The notes: generated by a model not told the origin, from the letters alone. A stretch of 64,000 bases of DNA from Caulobacter sp. Root655 (GCF_001427665.1 NZ_LMHC01000027.1:1-64000), one strand, 5' to 3'; numbered from the stretch's first letter, positions 18,673 to 27,880 are shown. Translations and numbers: made by a program.

Positions 18673-20310
18673 GTGACCGACATCGCGCCCCCCCAACCGC
18701 CCGTCCCGCCCGCCGACGAGCCGAAGAAGCCCGGCGGGCTGCTGCGCTCGTCGGCGATCTATTCGGGCCTGACCCTGGTCAGCCGGTTCATGGGCTTCGC
18801 GCGGGATCTCGCGGTGTCCTACCGCATGGGGGCCAGCGCTACCCCGGCCGCCGACGCCTACAACGCCGCCCTGGCCTTCCCCAACCTGTTCCGCCGGTTC
18901 TTCGCCGAGGGGGCCTTCGCCGCGGCCTTCGTGCCGGCCTACGCCAAGTCGCTGCAGATCGACGGCGAGGAGAAGGCCGACATCCTGGCCGGCGACGCCA
19001 TGGCCACCCTGGCGGCCTCGACCCTCATCATCACCGTGGCCTGCCAGCTGGCCATGCCCTGGCTGATGATGCTGATCAGCCCCGGCTTCGCGGCCGACCC
19101 GGCCAAGTACAAGCTGGCGGTGCTGCTGACCCAGATCACCATGCCCTACCTGCCGTGCATGGCCATCGTCGCCCACCTGTCGGGCGTGCTGAACGCCCGC
19201 GACCGCTTCGTGCTGTCGGCCGGCGCGCCGGTGCTGCTGAACATCGCCACCCTGGCCTTCATCCTGCCGCAGACCACCGCCGTCGAGGCGGCCCGGTGGG
19301 GGTCGGTCGGCGTGGTGGTGGCCGGCGTGGCGCAAGCCGCCCTGCTGGTCTGGGGCGTCAACAAGTCGGGCGCCAAGGTCCATTGGCGGCTGCCGCGCCT
19401 GACCCCCGAGGTGAAAGCCCTGATCGGCAAGGCCATCCCCGGGGCCCTGGCGGCCAGCGCCACCCAGGTCAACATCTTCATCTCCGGCAACCTGGCCAGC
19501 CACGTGCCCGGCGGCCGCTCGTGGCTGGCCACCGCCGACCGCCTGTACCAGCTGCCCTTGGGCCTGGTGGGCGTGGCGATCGGGGTGGCCCTGCTGCCGC
19601 GCCTGTCGCGGGCCGTCAACACCGGCGACGGCAAGGACGCGCAGGGCGCCATGGACCAGGCCATCGCCCTGGCCATGGCCCTGACCATCCCCGCCGCCGC
19701 GGCCCTGGTGGCCATGCCGGGCTTCCTGTCGGACGCCCTCTACACCCGGGGCCAGTTCACGCCGTTCGACGCCAGCCAGACGGCGGCGGCGCTGTTCTTC
19801 TACGGCCTGGGCACCCCGGCCTTCGTGCTGCAGCAGCTCTATTCGCGGGCCTTCTTCGCGCGCGGCGACACCAAGAGCCCGATGCGCTTCGCCCTGATCT
19901 CGGTGGCGGTCAACGTCGTGTTCGGCATCGCCCTGTTCAACCTGATCGGGGTCAAGGGCATCGCCGCGGCCACCGCCATCGCCTCGTGGCTGAACGTGGC
20001 GCAGATGGCTTTCGGCCTGTCCCGCAAGGGCCACTACAATCCCTCGCTGGAGACCTGGTCGCGGGTGGCGCGGATCCTGGCGGCCAGCGTCGTGATGGGC
20101 CTGCTGCTGGCGGCGGCCTCGCACTGGCGGCCGCTGATCGAGGCCCCGCTGGAGGCCATGGGCCTCAAGGGTCACGTGATCGGGGCCAAGGAAGTGGCGC
20201 TGCTGCTGACCGTCGTGGTCGGGGCCGGCCTCTATCCGCCGCTGGTCTTCCTGTTCGGCGGGGTCACGCCATCGGAGCTGAAGGCGGTGCTGAAGCGGGG
20301 CAAGGTTTAG
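18673..20310 (+). CDS. murJ: Lipid II flippase MurJ (MviN)
   Basis: A 545-residue polytopic membrane protein with about 14 transmembrane helices that moves lipid II across the inner membrane for peptidoglycan synthesis. Family segments include SRFMGFARDL near the start, YNAALAFPNLFRRFFAEGAFAAAFVPAY, and LYSRAFFARGDTKSPMRFA. The GTG at 18673 (MTDIAPPQ) is preferred: an in-frame TTG 120 bases upstream adds a basic tail unlike the family. The ribosome site is weak, so the start is not certain. A family A repeat follows. Confidence 0.95.
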   Translation: MTDIAPPQPPVPPADEPKKPGGLLRSSAIYSGLTLVSRFMGFARDLAVSYRMGASATPAADAYNAALAFPNLFRRFFAEGAFAAAFVPAYAKSLQIDGEEKADILAGDAMATLAASTLIITVACQLAMPWLMMLISPGFAADPAKYKLAVLLTQITMPYLPCMAIVAHLSGVLNARDRFVLSAGAPVLLNIATLAFILPQTTAVEAARWGSVGVVVAGVAQAALLVWGVNKSGAKVHWRLPRLTPEVKALIGKAIPGALAASATQVNIFISGNLASHVPGGRSWLATADRLYQLPLGLVGVAIGVALLPRLSRAVNTGDGKDAQGAMDQAIALAMALTIPAAAALVAMPGFLSDALYTRGQFTPFDASQTAAALFFYGLGTPAFVLQQLYSRAFFARGDTKSPMRFALISVAVNVVFGIALFNLIGVKGIAAATAIASWLNVAQMAFGLSRKGHYNPSLETWSRVARILAASVVMGLLLAAASHWRPLIEAPLEAMGLKGHVIGAKEVALLLTVVVGAGLYPPLVFLFGGVTPSELKAVLKRGKV

Positions 20311-20330
20311 GGTTCAGGCCAAAACACGGT

Positions 20331-20431
20331 TGTCATCCCGGACAAGCGCGCAGCGCGAAGATCCGGGACCGACGCGTGAACTCAGCGCTTCCGGCGGTCC
20401 CGGATCTGCGCTTCGCTTGTCCGGGATGACA
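20331..20431. repeat. Intergenic repeat, family A copy 2
   Basis: The outer arms TGTCATCCCGGACAAGCG and CGCTTGTCCGGGATGACA are perfect 18-bp inverted repeats, with an inner pair GATCCGGGACCG / CGGTCCCGGATC. It lies in the 304-bp gap between murJ and trpS; the remaining 180 bases before trpS show no clear signal. Confidence 0.88.
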
Positions 20432-20614
20432 GGCTTTGAGACTGGACCTGGGCTTGCTCTCGCCGCCTCAGCCCGGTAACGAGCATGCATGGCTTCGATC
20501 GGTTTCCTCGCGCCGCGATGGCGCAGCTTCCTCTGATCCGTTCCGCCGCGTTTCGCACGCGGCTCGCGCCGATGCGCGTTCGCCATACCGCTTTCGATAT
20601 CCAAGGCTGAAGCC

Positions 20615-21649
<1,035 letters not shown>

Positions 21650-21662
21650 CCGGGGCTCGTCT

Positions 21663-21688
21663 GGGGACAGGCGCATGCGCCTGTCCCC
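21663..21688. repeat. 26-bp perfect palindrome, family D copy 1
   Basis: GGGGACAGGCGCA followed by its exact reverse complement TGCGCCTGTCCCC, 14 bases after the trpS stop. Further copies lie at 53595-53620 (identical) and 35112-35131 (six inner bases shorter). Each is followed by AATCG or GATCG. No T tract. Confidence 0.85.
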
Positions 21689-21710
21689 AATCGGCGCGCG
21701 GGGCGACTGA

Positions 21711-22988
21711 CTACAGCCGGCTCGGAATCCTGACCGGCAGGCTCTCATACCCCTTCACGAAGCTCGAATAGACCCGCTTGGGCTCGCCCATCACCTCGAT
21801 CTTCGGGAAGCGCTTGAGGATCTCCTCCCAGATGATCTTCAGCTGCAGCTCGGCCAGGCGGTTGCCGACGCAGCGGTGGATGCCGAAGCCGAACGACAGG
21901 TGCTGGCGGGCTCGGGGGCGGTCGATGATGAAGGCGTTGGGGTTGTCGATCGCCGTCTCGTCGCGGTTGCCCGAGACGTACCACATGACCACCTTGTCGC
22001 CCTTCCTGATGGTCTTGCCCGACAGCTCGAAGTCCTCCATCGCCGTGCGGCGCATGTAGGCCAGAGGGGTCTGCCAGCGGATGATCTCCGAGACCATGTT
22101 GGGGATCAGGCTGGGGTCGGCGCGCAGCTTGGCTTCTTCCGCCGGGTTCTGGCTGAGGGCCAGCAGGCCGCCGGTGATCGAGTTGCGGGTCGTGTCGTTG
22201 CCGCCGACGATCAGCAGCAGGATGTTCCCCAGATACTCCATCGGCGGCATGTTCCGCGTCGCCTCGCCATGGGCCAGCATCGAGATCAGATCATTGCCGG
22301 GCTCGGTCGAATTGACCCGCTGGTTCCACAGCTCGGTGAAATAGGCCAGGCACTCCAGCAGCTCGGCCCGGCGCTGCTCCTCGCTGTCGACGATCCCCGC
22401 CCCCGGGACGGCGGTGGTGACGTCGGACCAGCGGGTCAGCTTGCGGCGCTCCTCCCAGGGAAAGTCGAACAGCGTGGCCAGCATCTGGGTGGTCAGCTCG
22501 ATCGACACCTTGTCGACCCAGTCGAAGGTCTCGCCGATCGGCAGGTCGTCGAGGATGCCGCCCACCCGCTCGCGGATCGTGCCTTCCAGCAAGGCCAGGT
22601 TCACCGGCGAGACGATCGGGCTGACGGTCTTGCGCTGGATGTCGTGCTTGGGCGGGTCCATGGCGATGAACATCGGCAGGACGAAGTCCTCGTCGAAGTT
22701 GCGGATCGTGATGCCGCCGAAGCTGCTGTCGGACGAGAACACCTGGTGGGTGGTGTCGACGGTCATGATGTCGTTGTAGCGGGTGATCGACCAGTACGGC
22801 CCGTGCTCGCTGTCGGCGCAGTAGTGGACCGGGTCCTCGTTGCGCAGCCGCTCGAACCACGGCCAGTGGGCGTCGGCCTGGAACAGGGCGGGATCGGCCA
22901 CGTCGAACTGGTCCAGCGGGGTGGCGTAGGCCTTGGCGCGTGCGTCGGCCCCGGGATCGCCTGAAAGATCGATGGCTCCGTCGCTCAT
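21711..22988 (-). CDS. Cytochrome P450, CYP153-type alkane terminal hydroxylase
   Basis: A 425-residue soluble class I P450 that oxidises terminal methyl groups of medium-chain alkanes and related compounds. It shows the I-helix GGNDTTRNS, the heme loop FGFGIHRCVGNRLAE with the iron ligand C373, and CYP153-like blocks such as FIAMDPPKHDIQRKTVSPIV and VMWYVSGNRDETAIDNP. Ferredoxin and reductase partners are not adjacent. A palindrome lies just upstream of its ribosome site (GGAGAG), suggesting repression. The CYP153 assignment is by remembered family sequence; the actual substrate is inferred. Confidence 0.9.
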   Translation of the reverse strand: MSDGAIDLSGDPGADARAKAYATPLDQFDVADPALFQADAHWPWFERLRNEDPVHYCADSEHGPYWSITRYNDIMTVDTTHQVFSSDSSFGGITIRNFDEDFVLPMFIAMDPPKHDIQRKTVSPIVSPVNLALLEGTIRERVGGILDDLPIGETFDWVDKVSIELTTQMLATLFDFPWEERRKLTRWSDVTTAVPGAGIVDSEEQRRAELLECLAYFTELWNQRVNSTEPGNDLISMLAHGEATRNMPPMEYLGNILLLIVGGNDTTRNSITGGLLALSQNPAEEAKLRADPSLIPNMVSEIIRWQTPLAYMRRTAMEDFELSGKTIRKGDKVVMWYVSGNRDETAIDNPNAFIIDRPRARQHLSFGFGIHRCVGNRLAELQLKIIWEEILKRFPKIEVMGEPKRVYSSFVKGYESLPVRIPSRL

Positions 22989-23002
22989 GGCGAACTCTCC
23001 CT

Positions 23003-23016
23003 AAAACACTTGTTTT
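23003..23016. promoter_or_regulatory. Operator-like palindrome upstream of the CYP153 gene
   Basis: AAAACA CT TGTTTT, a perfect 6-bp inverted repeat, equally readable as AAAAC-N4-GTTTT, lies 15 bases before the P450 start and just outside its ribosome site. TetR-family fatty-acid regulators such as PsrA bind GAAAC-N2/4-GTTTC-like sites. Linking it to such a regulator is inference. Confidence 0.45.
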
Positions 23017-23108
23017 GATCATGGAGCCATAACGCGGTTCGTTTGTCACGTTGACGCAAGCGGCGCCCCACCCTTGTCTTGGGGCCTTGCCGGGTCCATT
23101 TCTCCAGC

Positions 23109-23678
23109 ATGTTCATCCAGACCGAAACCACGCCCAATCCCGAGGTCCTGAAGTTCCTGCCCGGCCGCGAAGTGCTGGGTGAGGGCGCGCGGGAGTTCAA
23201 GACGGCGGCGGAGGGCGACGCCTCGCCCCTCGCCGAAGCCCTGTTCCGGCTGGGCGACGTCAACCGGGTGTTCTTCGGTCCCGATTTTCTGACCGTGACC
23301 AAGGCCGAGCACGCCGAGTGGCCGCACCTGAAGGCCCCGATCCTGGCGGCCATCATGGACCACTTCACCAGCGGCCGGCCCCTGTTGCTGGACGCCGTCG
23401 AGAGCGGTCACGACAACGACGGCGTCTATGACGACGAGACCAGCCAGATCGTCGCCGAGATCAAGGACCTGCTCGACACCCGCATTCGCCCGGCCGTCGC
23501 CCAGGACGGCGGCGACATCGTGTTCAGCAAGTTCGAACCGGCCACCGGCGTGGTGTGGCTGCACATGCGCGGCGCCTGCTCGGGCTGCCCGTCCTCGTCG
23601 GCCACGCTGAAGGCCGGGGTCGAGAACATGCTCAAGCACTATGTGCCGGAAGTGACCCGGGTCGAGCAGACGCTCTAG
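23109..23678 (+). CDS. nfuA: Nfu-type iron-sulfur carrier protein
   Basis: A 189-residue iron-sulfur cluster carrier that passes [4Fe-4S] clusters to target enzymes. The N-terminal Nfu_N domain opens MFIQTETTPNPEVLKFLPG, as in mitochondrial NFU1. The C-terminal NifU-like domain carries the cluster motif C157-x-x-C160 in RGACSGCPSSSATLK. The internal ATG at 23109 fits the family better than one 30 bases upstream. Divergent from the P450 gene, with a TTGACGC at 23051 that could be its -35. The shared promoter region does not prove a shared function. Confidence 0.93.
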   Translation: MFIQTETTPNPEVLKFLPGREVLGEGAREFKTAAEGDASPLAEALFRLGDVNRVFFGPDFLTVTKAEHAEWPHLKAPILAAIMDHFTSGRPLLLDAVESGHDNDGVYDDETSQIVAEIKDLLDTRIRPAVAQDGGDIVFSKFEPATGVVWLHMRGACSGCPSSSATLKAGVENMLKHYVPEVTRVEQTL

Positions 23679-23735
23679 GGGCCTTAGAAAAACTGCACCG
23701 CGCGGCGCTTGCGGGCCGGTTTCCGAGCGCATATT

Positions 23736-23752
23736 GTAACTGTATAAGTTGC
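23736..23752. promoter_or_regulatory. AT-rich inverted repeat upstream of the nitroreductase gene
   Basis: GTAACT GTATA AGTTGC, with five of six arm positions matching, lies within the AT-rich stretch 23731-23756, 25 bases before the ATG. HxlR-family regulators (YodB type) bind GTAACT-like arms and often control nitroreductase genes, so this is a plausible operator (inference). Confidence 0.35.
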
Positions 23753-23776
23753 TAATAGCGCACTTGAGGATCTCTG

Positions 23777-24364
23777 ATGTCCAAGCTCGACGCCGCCGCC
23801 CTCGCCCAACTCTACACCGAGGCGCGCACGCGCAACGGCTGGAAGCCCGAGCCCGTCCCCGAGGCCGTGCTGCATGAGCTGTACGACCTGGTGAAGTTCG
23901 GCCCGACCGCCGCCAACACCACGCCGGCGCGGTTCATCTTCGTCAGCAGCCCGGAAGCCAAGGCCCGGCTGGCGCCGCTGACCTCGGGCTCGAACGGCCC
24001 AAAGATCCTGAAGGCCCCGGTGACGGTGATCGTCGGCTACGACCTGGATTTCCCCGAAACTCTCGACAAGCTGTTCCCCAACGCCCCGGGCGCCAAGACC
24101 TGGTTCGGCGACCCCGTGGCCAAGGAAACCGGCGCGCTGCGCAACAGCTCGCTGCAAGGCGGCTATTTCATCCTGGCCGCGCGGGCCCTGGGCCTGGACA
24201 CCGGTCCGATGTCGGGCTTCGACAACGCCGCCGTCGACGCCGAATTCTTCGCCGGGACCAACATCAAGTCCAACTTCATCGTCTCGATCGGCTACGGCAA
24301 CGACGAAGGCCTGTTCCCGCGCAACCCGCGCCTGGACTTCGAGGAAGCCGCGAAGATCATCTGA
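23777..24364 (+). CDS. Nitroreductase family protein, RutE/HadB-like
   Basis: A 195-residue flavin-dependent NAD(P)H reductase. It follows E. coli RutE along its length: ARTRNGWKPEPVPEAVLHELY, KFGPTAANTTPARFIFV, and LDTGPMSGFDNAAVDAEFF. RutE reduces malonic semialdehyde in uracil breakdown, but no other rut gene is present here, so that role should not be assumed; general nitroreductase or enal reduction is equally possible. The family works as an FMN-bound dimer. A repeat follows the stop. Confidence 0.87.
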   Translation: MSKLDAAALAQLYTEARTRNGWKPEPVPEAVLHELYDLVKFGPTAANTTPARFIFVSSPEAKARLAPLTSGSNGPKILKAPVTVIVGYDLDFPETLDKLFPNAPGAKTWFGDPVAKETGALRNSSLQGGYFILAARALGLDTGPMSGFDNAAVDAEFFAGTNIKSNFIVSIGYGNDEGLFPRNPRLDFEEAAKII

Positions 24365-24382
24365 ACTCGCGACCCCAAAAGG

Positions 24383-24520
24383 TTGTCATCCCGGAAGCAC
24401 GTAGCGCTGTCCGGAATCCAGGAGCAACCGCATTGCGCCGGTCCTGGGTCCCGGCGCTTCGCTTCGCGGAGTTTACCCTTGGGCGCGCGCTTCGCGCGAC
24501 CCGAGGGGCCGGGATGACAA
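24383..24520. repeat. Intergenic repeat, family A copy 3
   Basis: TTGTCATCCCGG and CCGGGATGACAA ends enclose 138 bp. This copy carries an extra nested hairpin (GGGCGCGCGCTTCGCGCG) near the right end that the other copies lack, making it the longest of the four. Confidence 0.85.
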
Positions 24521-24570
24521 CAGTTTGTGTTTGTAGCGAACACCCGGGGGCGGGTGCTAGAACCGCCCAC

Positions 24571-25221
24571 ATGACCCAGCGCCTCGCCCTGATCGCCGCC
24601 GTCCCGCTGCTGCTGCTCGCCGCTTGCGGCCCGGCCGACAAGAAGACCGACACCGCCGCCGCGCCGCCGGCCGCCGAGGCGGCGAAATCCGGCCCGGTCG
24701 CCGTCGCGGTGACGCCCTACACCGGTGGCCCCCTGCGGATCCGCGCCGACGGCGTCGGCCCGGTCACCGCCGCCACCGCCTTCGACCAGCCGACCCTAGC
24801 GGCGCTGTTCCCCAAGGCGGTGGTCAAGAGCGCCTTCATCCATGTCGGCGAGGGCCCGCCCGGGCCGATCATCACCGTCGAGCAGGACAACGTCCCGCTG
24901 CTGGAGATCGGCAAGGGGGCCGAGGGCGGCATCGCCGAGATTCGCCTGGCCGGCGGCCCAGTCGAGGGCCCCAAGGGCGAAGCCCTGCTCGGAAAATGGG
25001 CCGACCTCGGTTTCGACATCGGCCAATGCCGGGCCGGCGAGGGCCGCACCGTCAACCAGACGGTCTGCGTCCGTCCCGAGGCCCCGACCGTCGCCTACGT
25101 GTTCGGCGTGCCCGGCTGGACCAAGGGCGGCCTGCCGCCGGTCGAGACCCTGAAGGCCAAGGGCCAGCTCAACGAGTTCGTCTGGCGTCCGGCCGAGACC
25201 GCCGCCGTCGGCGCGGCCTGA
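24571..25221 (+). CDS. Putative lipoprotein, DUF1131-like (copy 1 of a tandem pair)
   Basis: A 216-residue lipoprotein: the signal MTQRLALIAAVPLLLLAAC puts the lipid-bearing cysteine at 19. An Ala/Pro-rich linker follows, then a domain of about 150 residues. The layout (GVGPVTAATAFDQPTL, an EVxQDN-like strand, CRAGEGR, a final EFVWRP) resembles E. coli YfeY/DUF1131, a sigma-E-regulated lipoprotein of unknown role. That similarity is by eye. The next gene is a clear paralogue starting 5 bases after this stop. Confidence 0.75.
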   Translation: MTQRLALIAAVPLLLLAACGPADKKTDTAAAPPAAEAAKSGPVAVAVTPYTGGPLRIRADGVGPVTAATAFDQPTLAALFPKAVVKSAFIHVGEGPPGPIITVEQDNVPLLEIGKGAEGGIAEIRLAGGPVEGPKGEALLGKWADLGFDIGQCRAGEGRTVNQTVCVRPEAPTVAYVFGVPGWTKGGLPPVETLKAKGQLNEFVWRPAETAAVGAA

Positions 25222-25225
25222 CCTG

Positions 25226-25873
25226 GTGCTTCGACCCCTGATCCTGGCGGCGCTGCCGCTGGCGCTGGCCGCCTGCGGTCCGGCCGACAAGCCGAAGAGT
25301 GCGCCGGCCGCCGCCTCGCCGGCGCCTGTCCTGACCGAGCGCCAGACCGCCGACGGCGGGGTCGATCGCTTCACGCCCTATCTGAGCGGCCCGCTGGCCC
25401 TGGACGAGTTCTCGGTCGGCCCGCTCATGGCCCAGACCGAGTTCTCGATGGAGGCGATCAAGCCGCGTTTCCCGAAGGCCAAGGTCGAGGGCGTGTTCAT
25501 GCGGAACGACGGCGCCAAATCGACCCTGATCGGGGTCAGCGTCGAGCAAGGCGGCGGCGTGCTCGAGATCCACGGCAATCCCGGAACGGCCACGGTCGGC
25601 GATATCCGCGTGACCGGGGGCTCCCCCAAGGGCCCGCGTGGCGAGACCTTGGGCCTGAAATGGGCCAACGCCGACATGGACTATCCGCGCTGCTGGATGG
25701 GCAAGGACCGCGACGCCCACGCCGTGATCTGCACCCAACCCGGCGAGCCGGCGCTGCGCTACATCTTCGCCGTGCCGGGCTGGACCCAGGATGTGATGCC
25801 GCCCGAGGCCGTGCTGCAGGAAAAGGCCGTCCTGCGCGAGTTCCTCTGGCGTGGAGGCGCGCCGACCCGATGA
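25226..25873 (+). CDS. Putative lipoprotein, DUF1131-like (copy 2 of a tandem pair)
   Basis: A 215-residue paralogue of the preceding gene: both have a CGPADK sequence at the lipidated cysteine (C17 here), a YxxGPL block, a GGxxxGPxGExLxxKWA stretch, a C-x-x-G-x pattern, and a final EFLWR / EFVWR. It starts at GTG 25226, 5 bases after the first gene. Its stop overlaps the tsaB start (ATGA), so it is translationally coupled to tsaB. Function unknown; outer-membrane or periplasmic location is inferred from the lipobox. Confidence 0.75.
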   Translation: MLRPLILAALPLALAACGPADKPKSAPAAASPAPVLTERQTADGGVDRFTPYLSGPLALDEFSVGPLMAQTEFSMEAIKPRFPKAKVEGVFMRNDGAKSTLIGVSVEQGGGVLEIHGNPGTATVGDIRVTGGSPKGPRGETLGLKWANADMDYPRCWMGKDRDAHAVICTQPGEPALRYIFAVPGWTQDVMPPEAVLQEKAVLREFLWRGGAPTR

Positions 25874-26526
25874 TCCATCCCTCCTTGATCCTGGCCATCG
25901 ACACCTGCCTGGCCGCCAGCTCGATCGCCGTGCTGGACGGCGACGTCGTCCGCGCCGCCCGTAGCGAGCCGATGACCCGCGGCCACCAGGAGCGCATCGC
26001 CGTCCTGGCGCGCGAGATGATGGCGGAAGCCGGCGTGAAGTTCCCGGACCTGACCCGCATCGCTGTCACCGTCGGCCCGGGTTCGTTCACCGGCCTGCGG
26101 GTCGGGCTGTCGTTCGCCAAGGGCCTGGCCACGGCCCTGTCGATCCCCTGCGTCGGGATCAACAGCCTGGAGGCCCTGGTCGCCACCGCCGGCGCGCCCG
26201 GTTTCGTGGCTGGCGTGCTCGACGCCAAGATGGGTCAGGTCTATCTGCAGGCCTTCGACGGCGGCAAGGCCTTGATGGCTCCCGACGCCCTGGAGGTCGG
26301 GGTCGCCGCCGCTCGCCTGGCCGAACTTTACTCCGGCGGGCCGGCTGTCCTGATTGGTTCGGGCGCGCCGTTGCTGGCCGACATCCTGCCCGAGGCCACC
26401 GTGCTGACCCCCGTCTATGCCGACCCCGTGGCCGTCGCCCGCCTGGCCGCCGGCCGTCCCGCTCCGACCCATTCGCCCCGGCCGCTCTATCTGCGCGCGC
26501 CCTATGCCGTGGCCCCCGCCGCATGA
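25870..26526 (+). CDS. tsaB: tRNA threonylcarbamoyladenosine biosynthesis protein TsaB
   Basis: A 218-residue ASKHA-fold protein that partners TsaD in making the universal t6A37 modification of ANN-decoding tRNAs. Recognisable segments are LAIDTCLAASSIAVLDG at the N-terminus and the family motif VTVGPGSFTGLRVGLSFAKGLA near 68-88. The ATG overlaps the preceding stop, and its own stop overlaps the rimI start, both as ATGA. The tsaB-rimI pairing is widespread in proteobacteria. Confidence 0.95.
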   Translation: MIHPSLILAIDTCLAASSIAVLDGDVVRAARSEPMTRGHQERIAVLAREMMAEAGVKFPDLTRIAVTVGPGSFTGLRVGLSFAKGLATALSIPCVGINSLEALVATAGAPGFVAGVLDAKMGQVYLQAFDGGKALMAPDALEVGVAAARLAELYSGGPAVLIGSGAPLLADILPEATVLTPVYADPVAVARLAAGRPAPTHSPRPLYLRAPYAVAPAA

Positions 26527-26966
26527 TCCTGCATCCCGTCGGGCTCGAGGCCTGCTTCACCCTGGCCGACCTGCATGATCGCGCCTTTCCCCGGCCATGG
26601 AGCGCGGAAGAGTTCGAAACCCTGCTCAAGGGCCCCGGCGCCTTCGCGGTGCTGGGCGAGGGGGACGAGCCCAAGGGCTTCATCCTCTGCCGCGCCGTGG
26701 CCGGCGAGGCCGAGATCCTGACCGTGGCCGTCGATCCGGCCGCCCGCCGTCGCGGCTGGGGCGCGGCCCTGGTCGAGATGGCCGTCGGCATAGCCCGGGA
26801 GGCGGGAGCCTTGGAGATGTTCCTTGAGGTCGCGGCCGACAATCTGGCGGCGCTCAGGCTTTATGAGGTCACCGGTTTCGACCGCGTGGGCCTGAGAAAG
26901 GGCTATTATCCCCATGCCGATGGCGCCAAGGACGCCGTCGTGATGCGCAGGACGCTTAACAGCTAG
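26523..26966 (+). CDS. rimI: Ribosomal-protein-alanine N-acetyltransferase RimI
   Basis: A 147-residue GNAT acetyltransferase that modifies the N-terminus of ribosomal protein S18 (established for E. coli RimI). The acetyl-CoA loop reads VDPAARRRGWGAALVEMAV (Q/RxxGxG/A class) and motif B LEVAADNLAALRLYEVTGF is clear, ending with the typical GYYPHADGAKDAVVM. Start overlaps tsaB. Other N-acetyl targets are possible, since GNAT specificity cannot be read from sequence. Confidence 0.93.
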   Translation: MILHPVGLEACFTLADLHDRAFPRPWSAEEFETLLKGPGAFAVLGEGDEPKGFILCRAVAGEAEILTVAVDPAARRRGWGAALVEMAVGIAREAGALEMFLEVAADNLAALRLYEVTGFDRVGLRKGYYPHADGAKDAVVMRRTLNS

Positions 26967-26990
26967 CGCTGTAGCCCCTATCTTCCGCCC

Positions 26991-27007
26991 GAATCTTGCT
27001 TGGATTC
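26991..27007. promoter_or_regulatory. Inverted pair of GANTC sites upstream of fur
   Basis: GAATC (26991-26995) and GATTC (27003-27007) form a 5-bp inverted repeat with 7 bases between, 21 bases before the fur TTG. Both are CcrM-type methylation targets in a 62-base intergenic gap. Cell-cycle or methylation control of fur is a hypothesis only. Confidence 0.4.
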
Positions 27008-27027
27008 ATCTTTCCGGAGACGCCGCC

Positions 27028-27435
27028 TTGGACCGCCTCGAAAAGCTCTGCATCGAAAAGGGCATGCGCATGACCGACCAGCGTCGGGTCATCGCCCGCG
27101 TGCTGTCGGCCGCCGACGATCATCCCGATGTCGAGGAGCTGCACCGACGCGCCCATGCCGTGGACCCGCACATCTCGATCGCCACGGTCTATCGCACCGT
27201 GCGCCTGTTCGAGGAGAGCGGCATCATCGAGCGCCACGATTTCCGCGACGGCCGTTCGCGCTACGAAGAGACGCCCGACCATCACCACGACCACCTGATC
27301 GACATGAAGACCGGCAAGGTCGTCGAGTTCGTGGACGAGGAGATCGAGGCCCTGCAGAACGCCATCGCTCGCAAGCTTGGGTACAAGCTCGTGGATCACC
27401 GGTTGGAGCTTTACGGGGTTCCGATCGAGGATTGA
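27028..27435 (+). CDS. fur: Ferric uptake regulator Fur
   Basis: A 135-residue metal-responsive repressor. The winged helix covers about 10-75 with recognition segment ISIATVYRTVRLFEESGII. Metal-binding histidines lie in PDHHHDHLID (85-89), with further ligands at E102-E105 and H124. The C-terminal CxxC pairs of E. coli Fur are absent; the only cysteine is C8, as in many alphaproteobacterial Fur proteins. Translation starts at TTG, with GGAG nine bases before. A Fur box at 53642-53660 in this window is a likely target. Confidence 0.95.
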   Translation: MDRLEKLCIEKGMRMTDQRRVIARVLSAADDHPDVEELHRRAHAVDPHISIATVYRTVRLFEESGIIERHDFRDGRSRYEETPDHHHDHLIDMKTGKVVEFVDEEIEALQNAIARKLGYKLVDHRLELYGVPIED

Positions 27436-27538
27436 AGGCAAGGCAAGCGTCACCGTTGACGAATTCGCCGGACTGATGGCAAGACCTCATCCCAAAGCCG
27501 TTGTTGGCTGGAATGAAGCTTGAGGGCGAGGAGTTCCT

Positions 27539-27880
27539 ATGCGGCGGTGGTTTGTCTTGTTGTGCACGTTGGCGACGATGACGTCGGCGCCGGTCTGGGC
27601 CTCGGACGCCCAGATGGGCAATATCAGCCATCTCTATGCGACGTCCAACGGCGCGGTGATGTTCTACACCGACGGCGCCCGCGGAACCCCGCCGGCGTGC
27701 CAGAACGCGGCCGTGAGCCAGCGGTACGCGATCGACGCCTCCACGACGGGCGGCCAGGCGCAGGCCGCCGCCTTGATGACCGCTTATTCGCTCCACAAGC
27801 GGATCTATATCGTCGGATCGGGCGCGTGCACGATCTGGGGCGACACCGAAACCATCGCCTGGTTCCTGGTGGAAGACTGA
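27539..27880 (+). CDS. Small secreted hypothetical protein
   Basis: A 113-residue protein with a clear signal peptide (MRRWFVLLCTLATMTSAPVWASD), leaving about 92 mature residues with two cysteines (PPACQNA and GACTIWG) likely to be disulfide-bonded in the periplasm. A strong GAGGAG ribosome site precedes the ATG. No family recognised. Situated alone between fur and miaB. Confidence 0.72.
   Translation: MRRWFVLLCTLATMTSAPVWASDAQMGNISHLYATSNGAVMFYTDGARGTPPACQNAAVSQRYAIDASTTGGQAQAAALMTAYSLHKRIYIVGSGACTIWGDTETIAWFLVED

Noticed and set aside
23777..24364. Part of a pyrimidine-degradation (rut) operon
   Set aside because: No other rut gene is adjacent; the RutE-like protein stands alone between a repeat and nfuA.
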